This document shows, one piece after another, positions 1 through 6,657 of a DNA stretch of 8,118 nt (within the stretch, counting starts at the first letter, position 1; the number at the start of each line of letters is the position of its first letter). The stretch comes from Anaerolineae bacterium (GTDB lineage Bacteria; Chloroflexota; Anaerolineae; B4-G1; SLSP01), in NCBI GenBank assembly GCA_018055515.1, contig JAGPHL010000124.1:1-8118 (forward strand), read 5' to 3'. The notes beneath the pieces were generated by a model. It made no database searches. It was not told where the DNA came from and saw only the letters and a list, made by a program, of their open reading frames with translations. Both the position numbers and the translations under genes were made by a program.

Positions 1-378
1 GCCATCGGCGGGCAGGCCATTGGGATGCGCTCGATGGCCATCTACGAGCTGAATGCGGACTACGTGAAGTTCGCCCGGTTCATGGGGATCAAAGACCGCA
101 AGATCGTCGGCTATGTGTTTAGAAACGCCATGCTGCCGCAGATTACCGGTCTGGCGTTGTCCATTGGGACGATGGTCGGTGGCGCCTTGGTGGCAGAGAT
201 CGTGTTCAGTTATCCCGGATTGGGGTACACGCTTTTGAACGGCGTGATGGGGCAGGACTATCCGCTGATTTCTGCTTCAACCCTGATCATCACCGTGATG
301 GTATTAACTGCTAACTTCCTCATCGAAATCCTTTACGGCGTCATTGACCCGCGTATCAAAGCCGCACAGGCGGGGTAA
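1..378 (+). CDS. DppB-like ABC importer permease, C-terminal part (5' end outside the window)
   Basis: This is the last 125 codons of an inner-membrane permease of the dipeptide/oligopeptide (PepT) ABC importer family. The frame is already open at base 1, and residues before the first internal Met fit the family, so the gene is cut by the window edge rather than starting at base 25. Around visible residues 19-47 lies the cytoplasmic coupling loop (EAA loop), with YVKFARFMG and then RNAMLPQ, the surface that docks on the ATPases. Two or more hydrophobic helices follow (about 48-70 and 90-113). The protein ends with the DPRI motif typical of DppB/OppB C-termini. The next gene, the second permease, starts 14 nt downstream behind an AAGGAAG ribosome site. 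Family assignment is secure. The substrate cannot be read from this fragment, and the binding protein is not in view. Confidence 0.93.
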   Translation, partial: AIGGQAIGMRSMAIYELNADYVKFARFMGIKDRKIVGYVFRNAMLPQITGLALSIGTMVGGALVAEIVFSYPGLGYTLLNGVMGQDYPLISASTLIITVMVLTANFLIEILYGVIDPRIKAAQAG

Positions 379-392
379 AGGAAGCTATTGCC

Positions 393-1643
393 ATGAAACA
401 TACACTGCACCAGATTTTTCATTCCGGCAAATTTGTCTTGGGGTTCTGCATCTTCATCGTCATTCTATTGATTGTCATGGTGTACCCGTTGCTCTTTCCC
501 TATCCCCCGTTGGCGATCATTGGTCAGGGGACCTTCTTCAGGCCCGGTATCTATGTGAATGCCTACGATAGTATCTACGCCCCCAAGTACATCCTGAACC
601 TGGATGACGCTGCTGCCAAACGCATTGCCAGCAAGTTGAGTGAAGATGACCGCGTGGCCATGCAGGAATGGCTTGTGGGATATGGGATCTCGCCAGAAGA
701 GATTGATATTAACGACACGGAGCAGCTCTTGGGATTGTGGAACACGCATTATGATTCCAAGGCGCAGATACCGGGGCTGACCAACGCCAAGCGCAATTAC
801 TATATTCGGCTTAACGCGGCGCTCGAAGGGCTATTGGCCACGGAGGATGCGGTCATTGCGGTGAAGAACCCCGAGACCGGAGCGCTTGAGGCGCAGAGAA
901 CCATTGCGCAATCGGACTACGTCAATGTCGGGCAGGTCGCCAATGTGCGCTTCCTGCCGCTGGGCACCGACAACTTCGGGCGGGACGTCCTGACGCAACT
1001 GGTAGCCGCCACGCGGGTCTCGCTGCAGATTGGTTTTGTGGCCGGTACCATCGCCACCTTAATCGGCCTGACGTTGGGATTGCTGGCGGGCTACATCGGC
1101 GGTCTGGTAGATGACGTGATCATGTTCATCACCAACCTTTTCACCGTCATCCCCAGTTTTGTGCTGTTGATTTTGATTTCCTTCAGCATTGGTCAGGAAA
1201 GACGCGGCGCCGTGACGGTGGCCGTCGTCATCGGCTTTACCTCCTGGGTATGGACCACCCGCGCTGTGCGTGCGCAGGTGGTCTCGCTGCGCAACCGGGA
1301 TCACGTCAACCTGTCGAAACTGTCCGGGCATTCCATCGTGCACATCATCCTCAACGACATCCTGCCCTACATCGCGTCGTATGTGGTGATGGCGTTTATC
1401 CTGCAGATTTCTTCGGGAATCCTGTCGGAGGCCGGGCTGTCCATCCTGGGATTGGGGCCGCGAACGACGGAAGTGCCCACGCTGGGCTTGATGATGAACT
1501 GGGCCATGATTTATCAGGCGCATGTCCTGGGGAAATGGTGGGCGTACCTGCCGGTGCTCATCACGATCGCGCTGATTACTTTCTCCATGAATTTGATGAA
1601 TACCGGCCTCGACCAGGTGTTTAATCCGGCCTTGAGGGATTGA
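393..1643 (+). CDS. DppC-like ABC importer permease with a large extracytoplasmic insert
   Basis: This 416-residue integral membrane protein is the second permease of the PepT-type importer and pairs with the DppB-like product to form the channel. A first membrane helix lies at about residues 14-36. A long hydrophilic segment follows (about 39-188), then the family hallmark LGTDNFGRDV at 190-199 and five more hydrophobic helices (about 208-236, 247-266, 271-289, 326-347 and 382-403). DppC/OppC proteins are usually about 300 residues, and the excess sits almost entirely between helix 1 and the hallmark, a region expected outside the membrane. The coupling loop (about 298-327) keeps its central glycine (KLSGHS) and DILPYI but has NLS where EAA is usual. 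The ATG at 393 follows AAGGAAG by 8 nt. The stop lies 5 nt before the ATG of the next gene. Family is secure; the role of the insert is unknown. Confidence 0.93.
   Translation: MKHTLHQIFHSGKFVLGFCIFIVILLIVMVYPLLFPYPPLAIIGQGTFFRPGIYVNAYDSIYAPKYILNLDDAAAKRIASKLSEDDRVAMQEWLVGYGISPEEIDINDTEQLLGLWNTHYDSKAQIPGLTNAKRNYYIRLNAALEGLLATEDAVIAVKNPETGALEAQRTIAQSDYVNVGQVANVRFLPLGTDNFGRDVLTQLVAATRVSLQIGFVAGTIATLIGLTLGLLAGYIGGLVDDVIMFITNLFTVIPSFVLLILISFSIGQERRGAVTVAVVIGFTSWVWTTRAVRAQVVSLRNRDHVNLSKLSGHSIVHIILNDILPYIASYVVMAFILQISSGILSEAGLSILGLGPRTTEVPTLGLMMNWAMIYQAHVLGKWWAYLPVLITIALITFSMNLMNTGLDQVFNPALRD
1634..1638 (+). promoter_or_regulatory. Ribosome binding site that decides the DppD-like start
   Basis: GAGGG lies 10 nt before the ATG at 1649, inside the last codons of the upstream permease. 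The frame is also open from a TTG at 1640, but that codon is 1 nt from this site and could not be served by it, so the ATG at 1649 is preferred. Confidence 0.6.
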
Positions 1644-1648
1644 GTGAC

Positions 1649-2656
1649 ATGGGCAAAATACTATTAGACGTCAGAGAGCTATCCACAAAATATGTCACCC
1701 GCTTTCAGGAAAATGTGTATGCGGTGGATCATGTTTCGCTGCAGGTCGAGGAAGGGAAGGCCTTGGGCATCGCCGGGGAATCCGGCTGTGGGAAATCTAC
1801 CCTCGCGCTCAGCCTGATGGGCTATTACTTCCCGCCGCTGCACTACATCAGCGGAGACATCATCGTGGATGGCCGCAATATCAGCCGTATGGACCCCGAC
1901 GACGTGCGCCGTCTGATATTGGGCCGGGAGATCGCCTACATCCCTCAGGCCGCGATGAACGCGCTCAATCCGACCCAGAAGGTCATCAGTTTTATCGAGG
2001 ATGTGATCAGGGTTCACGACCTGGGTTCCAGCAAGCGCGAGATCTATGAGCGGGCCCGGATCCTGTTCCAGACCGTTGGACTTCCAGAAGCCGTCTTGCA
2101 CAAATATCCCGTCGAACTTTCGGGCGGCATGAAGCAACGCACGGTGATTGCGGTCGCGGTGTTGCTTTCCCCTAAAGTCTTGATTGCCGATGAACCCTCC
2201 TCGGCCCTCGACGTGACCTCGCAGAAGATGGTCATCAAAATGCTGATGCGCCTGATGGAAGACGGTCTGGTCCGGTCGTTGATTTTCATCACCCACGAGC
2301 TGCCCTTGCTGTACAACGTCACCGACGACATCATGGTCATGTATGCCGGCCAGATTGTGGAGAAGGGGACTGCCAAAGAGGTGGTGTTCGATCCGCTGCA
2401 CCCGTACGCCAAAGGGTTGATGGGTTCGATCATCGTCCCCGAAGAGGGTGTGCGGGGCGTGAAGCTGACGGCAATTCCGGGAGCGCCGCCCAACCTCAAG
2501 AATCCACCCTCGGGTTGCCGGTTCGCCGATCGCTGCAAGTATGTGCAGCCGGCATGTCGGGTGACTTCTGTGAACCTGCGGGAACTGCCCAATGGCCGCG
2601 CTTACCGCTGCATCTTTTCGGAAGAAGAACTGAGAGAGGCATATCGAAATGGCTGA
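1649..2656 (+). CDS. DppD-like ABC importer ATP-binding protein
   Basis: This 335-residue cytoplasmic ATPase powers the PepT-type importer. The nucleotide-binding domain is complete: Walker A GESGCGKST at 43-51, Q-loop Gln100, signature LSGGM at 157-161, Walker B VLIADEP at 177-183 with catalytic Glu182, D-loop SALD, and switch His216. The C-terminal extension (about 250-325) is the oligopeptide-transporter type (Oligo_HPY family). It carries the HPYAKGL motif and four cysteines (290, 296, 303, 321) in the GCRFADRC...AC...RC arrangement, which in characterised DppD-type subunits binds an iron-sulfur cluster; here that is inferred. The start was chosen at 1649 on ribosome-site spacing. The stop overlaps the next gene by 8 nt (ATGGCTGA), which suggests translational coupling and equal output of the two ATPases. 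Confidence 0.95.
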   Translation: MGKILLDVRELSTKYVTRFQENVYAVDHVSLQVEEGKALGIAGESGCGKSTLALSLMGYYFPPLHYISGDIIVDGRNISRMDPDDVRRLILGREIAYIPQAAMNALNPTQKVISFIEDVIRVHDLGSSKREIYERARILFQTVGLPEAVLHKYPVELSGGMKQRTVIAVAVLLSPKVLIADEPSSALDVTSQKMVIKMLMRLMEDGLVRSLIFITHELPLLYNVTDDIMVMYAGQIVEKGTAKEVVFDPLHPYAKGLMGSIIVPEEGVRGVKLTAIPGAPPNLKNPPSGCRFADRCKYVQPACRVTSVNLRELPNGRAYRCIFSEEELREAYRNG

Positions 2657-3458
2657 GAGACAAGTGTGCCTGAGCGGGACCGGGCTGACCAAGATCTTCG
2701 GTTTCGGGCGACAGAAGACTGTTGCCGTGGATCATGTGGATTTCAAATTCTACGAGAGCGAGATCGTGTCCATCGTCGGCGAGTCGGGCAGCGGCAAGAC
2801 TACATTGGCAAAAATGCTGCTGGGGTTGCTGACTCCTACGGAAGGGGAGATTTACTTCCAGGGGCAGAAACGCGACATCAGCTCGCAGCGGAAGCGAAAA
2901 GAATATTGGAAAAACATCCAGGCGATTTTCCAGGACCCCTTTTCTTCTTACAACATTTTTAACAAGATTGATGCCGTGCTGCTGGATTGCATCTACATGC
3001 GGGGCGGGCGACGGCTACCCCATGCCCAGAAAGTCGCGTTGATGACGGAGGCGTGTGGCTTTGTCAACTTGAAGTTCGAGGAATTGACGAACAAATATCC
3101 CTTTGAGCTCTCCGGCGGGCAAATGCAGCGGCTGATGATTGCCCGGATTTTCTTGCTGAAACCCAAGATCCTGATTGCCGACGAGCCCACCTCCATGATT
3201 GACGCCTGTTCCCGCGCGACGATCCTTGACATGCTCATGCAATTGCGGGACGAGATTGGGATGACGCTGATTTTCATCACCCATGATATTGGCCTGGCGT
3301 ACTACGTTTCCGACAGCGTCTACATCATGGAGCGGGGTAAGATCGTCGAACACGGGTCCGCCGATGAGGTGATTCTGAATCCCAAAGAGGCTTATACCCG
3401 CCGCCTGATCAGCGACGTCCCCAAAATCTACGAGGAATGGGATCTTTCGACCGTGTGA
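2649..3458 (+). CDS. DppF-like ABC importer ATP-binding protein, without C-terminal extension
   Basis: This 269-residue cytoplasmic ATPase is the expected partner of the DppD-like subunit in a heterodimeric motor. Visible motifs are Walker A GESGSGKT at 44-51, Q-loop IFQDP with Gln95, signature LSGGQ at 154-158, Walker B ILIADEP at 174-180 with Glu179, D-loop SMID at 182-185, and switch His212. OppF/DppF proteins usually run to about 310-335 residues with a cysteine-bearing Oligo_HPY tail. This one stops soon after the HGSADEV region (about 235-255) and has no such tail. Since it ends at a stop directly followed by a good terminator, I read it as a naturally short version rather than a truncated gene. 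A GAGAGG ribosome site lies about 10 nt before the ATG. It is the last gene of the operon. Confidence 0.94.
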   Translation: MAERQVCLSGTGLTKIFGFGRQKTVAVDHVDFKFYESEIVSIVGESGSGKTTLAKMLLGLLTPTEGEIYFQGQKRDISSQRKRKEYWKNIQAIFQDPFSSYNIFNKIDAVLLDCIYMRGGRRLPHAQKVALMTEACGFVNLKFEELTNKYPFELSGGQMQRLMIARIFLLKPKILIADEPTSMIDACSRATILDMLMQLRDEIGMTLIFITHDIGLAYYVSDSVYIMERGKIVEHGSADEVILNPKEAYTRRLISDVPKIYEEWDLSTV

Positions 3459-3482
3459 GGTTTCTCGGGCGGGTGTTTCTAG

Positions 3483-3526
3483 AGCGCGCTTCGGTCCCTT
3501 GAGCGGGGACTGAAGCGCGCTTTTTT
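3483..3526 (+). terminator. Rho-independent terminator of the ABC operon
   Basis: A 16-bp stem forms between 3483-3498 (AGCGCGCTTCGGTCCC) and 3506-3521, with one G-T wobble and a 7-nt loop (3499-3505), followed directly by six T (3521-3526). It starts 25 nt after the last ABC gene. On the opposite strand the wobble becomes an A-C mismatch and no T run follows, so it should act on + strand transcripts only. Confidence 0.93.
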
Positions 3527-3539
3527 ATGGCGGGATTTT

Positions 3540-3617
3540 GTGCCGGCTCCTGGCCCGAGGCGGCAGGGCTTCTTCCCCGGCGCATCTGCCAGGGAAAAGG
3601 CCGCCGGGAGCGGGCAC
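3540..3617. repeat. Imperfect inverted repeat downstream of prs
   Basis: The arms 3540-3554 (GTGCCGGCTCCTGGC) and 3603-3617 (GCCGGGAGCGGGCAC) are complementary at 13 of 15 positions. One exception is a G-T wobble in + strand RNA, and the other is a G-G mismatch. The 48-nt interior can fold further, with GGCAG at 3562-3566 opposite CTGCC at 3586-3590. The right arm ends 6 nt from the prs stop. No T run follows on either strand, so it is not a standard terminator. It may stabilise the 3' end of the prs message or stall polymerase. Confidence 0.55.
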
Positions 3618-3623
3618 GCCGTC

Positions 3624-4622
3624 CTATCCCTGATCGTCGGGCAGGGGCCAGAACTCAAAGAGCGCCCCTACCGACTCGCCCAGCATGTTGCGGCGAATGA
3701 CTTCCCCGAAGATGTGGGCCACCGAGAGCACTTTGAGACGCGCCGGGCGTCGCTCTGGCGGGATGTTCACCGTGTTGGTGACCACGATCTCCTCGATTTC
3801 GGGAATGCTGTCCAGCCGCTCCTTCGCATTGCCGGCGAAGATGCCATGCGTTCCCAGCACCGAGATTTGGGTGACATCCAGCCCGCGCAGATACTCGATG
3901 ACTTCCGCAATCGTTCCGCCGGTAGCGATTTCGTCATCCACGAGCAACACGCGCTTGCCGCGCACCTCGCCCATGATGCCGTCAATCACCACACGATTGT
4001 CGCTCAGCCGGCGCTTTTCGCCAGCGGCGGCGGGCACTCCCAGCGCCTTCGCCAGTTTCAGGGCGCGTTTGGCGTGTCCGATGTCCGGCGATACGACGAC
4101 GACATTGTGCATGTCGGGGATCTTTTCCTTGAAATGCTTGACGAAGACGGAGTGCGCCGTCAGGTGATCCGTGGGGATGCTGAAGAAGCCATGCACTTGA
4201 GCTGAGTGCAGGGTCATTGTGATCACGTGCGTGGCCCCGGCGGTCACTACCAGGTCGGCGATCAGCCGGGCGCCGATGGAGATGCGCGGCTCATCCTTTT
4301 TGTCCGAGCGCGCGTAGGAATAATACGGGATGACGGCATGGATGTTGTTGGCGCCCGCGCCGCGCGCAATGTCGAGCATGAAAAACAGCTCCATCAGGTG
4401 ATCGCTGCAGGGCGGCGAAATGGGCTGCACGATGAAGACATCCTTGCCCCGGACGCTGGTCCCCAGCTGCACATAGAAATTGTCGTTGGTGAATTTCCGG
4501 ATTAGCGTGGGACTGAGGGGAATGCCTAAATAGCCGGCAATCTCCTCCGCTAAATCGGGATTCGCCGAACCGCTGAAGATTAACACGCGATCCTGCAAGC
4601 CTTTTGCCGTTTCTGCTTCCAT
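3624..4622 (-). CDS. prs: Ribose-phosphate pyrophosphokinase (PRPP synthetase)
   Basis: This 332-residue cytoplasmic enzyme transfers pyrophosphate from ATP to ribose 5-phosphate to give PRPP for purine, pyrimidine, histidine, tryptophan and NAD synthesis. The two-domain phosphoribosyltransferase fold is recognisable from the N-terminal SGSANPDLAEEIA, from VIPYYSYARSDKK at 97-109, from the active-site stretch TLHSAQVHGFF at 137-147 with His139, from the catalytic flexible-loop EKRR at 202-205, and from the PRPP-binding loop LLVDDEIATGGT at 226-237. Compared with the Escherichia coli enzyme (about 315 residues) it is slightly long, and the DLH triplet before the catalytic segment is TLH here, so an Asp is replaced by Thr137. 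The start has an AAGGAGG-type ribosome site 8 nt away. It lies 102 nt downstream of proS on the same strand and may share its transcript. The general call is firm; the subclass is not. Confidence 0.95.
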   Translation of the reverse strand: MEAETAKGLQDRVLIFSGSANPDLAEEIAGYLGIPLSPTLIRKFTNDNFYVQLGTSVRGKDVFIVQPISPPCSDHLMELFFMLDIARGAGANNIHAVIPYYSYARSDKKDEPRISIGARLIADLVVTAGATHVITMTLHSAQVHGFFSIPTDHLTAHSVFVKHFKEKIPDMHNVVVVSPDIGHAKRALKLAKALGVPAAAGEKRRLSDNRVVIDGIMGEVRGKRVLLVDDEIATGGTIAEVIEYLRGLDVTQISVLGTHGIFAGNAKERLDSIPEIEEIVVTNTVNIPPERRPARLKVLSVAHIFGEVIRRNMLGESVGALFEFWPLPDDQG

Positions 4623-4628
4623 GCGAGT

Positions 4629-4637
4629 CTCCTCCTT
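4629..4637 (-). promoter_or_regulatory. Strong ribosome binding site of prs
   Basis: On the minus strand the sequence reads AAGGAGGAG, with the AGGAGG core 8 nt before the ATG of prs. This is the best Shine-Dalgarno match in the window and fixes the start. No convincing -35/-10 pair was found in the 102 nt between proS and prs. Confidence 0.85.
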
Positions 4638-4684
4638 AACCGCTGAATGGTTTCCGGGGCAAAGATAGCGCAGCCATGAGCTGT

Positions 4685-4712
4685 GAGCCGTTACAGAGGC
4701 TATTTACGGCTC
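4685..4712. other. Small hairpin between proS and prs
   Basis: GAGCCGT (4685-4691) and ACGGCTC (4706-4712) form a perfect 7-bp stem with a 14-nt loop, starting 12 nt after the proS stop. No T run follows on the minus strand, so it is at most a weak attenuating or processing hairpin and should allow read-through into prs. Confidence 0.4.
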
Positions 4713-4724
4713 TCTACTCCTACC

Positions 4725-6467
4725 TTACTTTCTCCCTTCCGCTTCAAGCGCTGCGATTTCGGTGGTGACGCGGGCTGCAATTTCTGTCATGGGCACCAGC
4801 TCGCGTTCTTGCCGGTCGCGGCGTTTGAGTTCCACCACGCCATGCGCCAGGCCTCGCGGGGCCACCGTCAGCCGCAGGGGCAGGCCGATGAGATCCGCAT
4901 CGTTGAACTTGACGCCGGGGGTCGCCTCCCGGTCGTCGTAGAGCACTTCGACGCCCGCCGCTTGCAACTCCGCATCGAGCCGGTCGGCGACAGGGAACGC
5001 CTCCATGCCCTTGCCGCCCAACGCCACCAGCTGCACCTGATAAGGCGCTACCGCAATGGGCCAGCACAGCCCGGTCTCATCGTGATGAACTTCGGCGATG
5101 CAGGCCAGCAGTCGCCCCATGCCGATGCCATACGACCCCATGACGACCGGCTTCAGCTCCCCCTCTTCACTTCTGAAGAAACAGCCGAGCGCCTCACTGT
5201 AGCGCGTGCCCAACTTGAAGATGTTGCCTACTTCCACGCCCCGCTCGGCGCGCAATGGCGCTCCGCATTGCGGGCAGGCCGCGCCGGCTTCCGCCACAGC
5301 GATGTCGGCGACAAGATCGGGGGTGAAATCGCGCCCCGCATTGACGTTGCGCAGGTGCCAGCCGGGGAGATTCGCGCCCGCGACGAGATTGGGGGAGCGC
5401 ATCACGGCGTCGTCCACGACGATGAGCGCGTCGTGCACTCCCAGCGGCGAGCCATAGCCAGGCTCGGCGCCGATGGCGCGGATTTCCTCCTCCGTGGCGG
5501 GACGGAGGTCCCTGGCGCGGACGGCATTGGCGAGCTTTGTCTCGTTCACGTCCATGTCGCCGCGCACGACGGCAAAGAGCAAGCGCGTGGACTCCGTCGG
5601 CCCTTCCGCCAGGGTGGCCATCAGGAAGACGGCTTTGGCCGTCCGCGCGGGGGGAATCCCCAGGAACTCCGCCAGCTCCGCGATGGTCGTCGTATTCGGG
5701 GTCGCGACCGGCTCCAGTGGCAACGGCGGCTCGGGCGCGGCGGGAGGCTTGCGGAAAGTGGCGATCTGACGGTTGGCGGCGTAACCGCAGGCGTCACAGA
5801 GCATCAGTGTGTCTTCGCCGATGGGCAGCAGCGCCATGAACTCGTGCGCCATGGCGCCGCCCATCATGCCGGTGTCCGACGCGACGGCGATCACGTCTAG
5901 CCCGCAGCGGTGGAAAATGTTGAAGTAGGCCTGATAGTGCGCGCGATACTGCCGATCGAGGCCTTCCCAATCGGCGTCGAGGCTGTAACTGTCCTTCATC
6001 GTGAACTCGCGCACGCGGATCAGCCCGGCGCGGGGGCGAGGATCGTCGCGCCATTTGGTCTGAATGTGGTACAGCAGCTGCGGCAATTGCCGATAGGAGT
6101 GGATCTCCCGACGCACCAGGTCGGCCATCACTTCTTCGTGAGTCATCGCCAGCACCATCTCGCGGTCGGCGCGATCCAGGAAGCGTCCCATCTCCGCGCC
6201 GATCTGATACCAGCGGCCCGATTCCTTCCACAGGCTCGCCGGATGGACGACCGGCATGGTGATTTCCTGCCCGCCGATGGCTTCCATTTCCTCACGGACG
6301 ATGCGTTCGATTTTGTTCAGGGTTCGTCGCGCCAGGGGCAGGTAACTGAAAATACCGGCGGCCAGGGGGCGGATAAAGCCGGCTCGCAGCAGAAGTTGAT
6401 GGCTACTGGCTTCGGCTTCGGCCGGTGCGTCGCGGAGCGTTTGGGAAAACAGGCGACTCATGCGCAT
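4725..6467 (-). CDS. proS: Prolyl-tRNA synthetase, bacterial type with editing domain
   Basis: This 580-residue cytoplasmic class II synthetase charges tRNA-Pro with proline. The N-terminal part (SRLFSQTL...LLLRAGFIRPLAAGIFSYLP) matches the bacterial family. Motif 1 covers about 50-85, with PVVHPASLW at 72-80. Motif 2 is around 139-164 (WRDDPRPRAG, REFTMKD). Motif 3 is GSYGIGMGRLLA at 444-455, and the anticodon-binding domain is about 475-575. Between motifs 2 and 3 lies the inserted editing domain (about 225-410), with TAKAVFL and VRGDMDVNETK, which in the family clears mischarged alanine. It is bracketed by CDAC (224-227) and CPQC (398-401). The frame stays open to an ATG at 6536, but that codon abuts the promoter -10, and the 23 extra residues do not look like ProRS. 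The ATG at 6467, 8 nt after AAGGGA, is preferred; a third ATG is at 6461. Confidence 0.96.
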   Translation of the reverse strand: MRMSRLFSQTLRDAPAEAEASSHQLLLRAGFIRPLAAGIFSYLPLARRTLNKIERIVREEMEAIGGQEITMPVVHPASLWKESGRWYQIGAEMGRFLDRADREMVLAMTHEEVMADLVRREIHSYRQLPQLLYHIQTKWRDDPRPRAGLIRVREFTMKDSYSLDADWEGLDRQYRAHYQAYFNIFHRCGLDVIAVASDTGMMGGAMAHEFMALLPIGEDTLMLCDACGYAANRQIATFRKPPAAPEPPLPLEPVATPNTTTIAELAEFLGIPPARTAKAVFLMATLAEGPTESTRLLFAVVRGDMDVNETKLANAVRARDLRPATEEEIRAIGAEPGYGSPLGVHDALIVVDDAVMRSPNLVAGANLPGWHLRNVNAGRDFTPDLVADIAVAEAGAACPQCGAPLRAERGVEVGNIFKLGTRYSEALGCFFRSEEGELKPVVMGSYGIGMGRLLACIAEVHHDETGLCWPIAVAPYQVQLVALGGKGMEAFPVADRLDAELQAAGVEVLYDDREATPGVKFNDADLIGLPLRLTVAPRGLAHGVVELKRRDRQERELVPMTEIAARVTTEIAALEAEGRK

Positions 6468-6475
6468 AGTTTGGG

Positions 6476-6481
6476 TCCCTT
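6476..6481 (-). promoter_or_regulatory. Ribosome binding site that decides the proS start
   Basis: On the minus strand AAGGGA lies 8 nt before the ATG at 6467. It is a moderate Shine-Dalgarno match, and it supports 6467 rather than the ATG at 6461 or the far upstream one at 6536. Confidence 0.55.
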
Positions 6482-6536
6482 GCCGGCAATGATTTCGGGT
6501 CGCTCTCCCGTGATGGTTTGACGGCTCTGGGATCAT

Positions 6537-6545
6537 ATTTTACCA
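6537..6545 (-). promoter_or_regulatory. Extended -10 promoter of proS
   Basis: The minus strand reads TGGTAAAAT, a TGn element joined to a -10 hexamer with five of six consensus bases. No good -35 is found 16-18 nt upstream, as is common for extended -10 promoters. Transcription would start near 6530, giving a leader of about 60 nt before the ATG at 6467. That leader is too short for a T-box, and none is seen. Confidence 0.6.
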
Positions 6546-6615
6546 CAAACCTTGGATAAAGGCCATGCCGCGCGTTCGACACAAATTGCCGCTCCTTGCT
6601 TGTCGGGGAACGGGG

Positions 6616-6621
6616 TATAAT
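6616..6621 (+). promoter_or_regulatory. Consensus -10 box for the TPR gene
   Basis: A perfect TATAAT lies at 6616-6621. The -35 region is poor: TCCTTG at 6593-6598 is at 17-bp spacing. A transcript would begin near 6628, about 34 nt before the chosen ATG. This argues against translation from the in-frame ATG at 6620, which overlaps the box. Confidence 0.6.
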
Positions 6622-6652
6622 GGAAATGTGGCGACCGATTTTCAAGACATGG

Positions 6653-6657
6653 GGAGG
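6653..6657 (+). promoter_or_regulatory. Ribosome binding site that decides the TPR gene start
   Basis: GGAGG, within a longer GGGGAGGG run (6651-6658), is followed by two adjacent in-frame ATG codons at 6659 and 6662. Only the second leaves usable spacing (4 nt), so 6662 is taken as the start. Confidence 0.55.

Noticed and set aside
1679..2692. A 337-codon open frame on the - strand opposite the DppD-like ATPase gene
   Set aside because: It is a shadow of a gene with all ABC ATPase motifs intact. The composition is biased to His, Gly and Asp, and no domain is recognisable.
3483..3521. The ABC-operon hairpin acting as a bidirectional terminator for prs
   Set aside because: Read on the minus strand, one stem pair is mismatched and the bases after the hairpin contain no T run.
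3540..4205. A 221-codon open frame on the + strand opposite prs
   Set aside because: It begins inside the inverted repeat and is fully antisense to a well-supported PRPP synthetase. No ribosome site or family resemblance is seen.
4638..4684. A separate prs promoter (TATCTT on the minus strand)
   Set aside because: The hexamer is only a partial -10 match, no -35 lies at 16-18 nt, and there is no adjacent TGn. It is too weak to annotate.
4683..5900. A 405-codon open frame on the + strand opposite proS
   Set aside because: It lies antisense to a clear ProRS. Its translation is rich in His, Arg, Gly and Asp with no recognisable fold, as expected from a high-G+C shadow frame, and the long frame results from the codon bias of proS.
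6468..6536. A T-box riboswitch in the proS leader, or a 23-residue N-terminal extension of ProRS
   Set aside because: The leader from the predicted promoter is only about 60 nt and has no T-box consensus. The extra residues do not resemble ProRS, and their ATG would lie at the -10.
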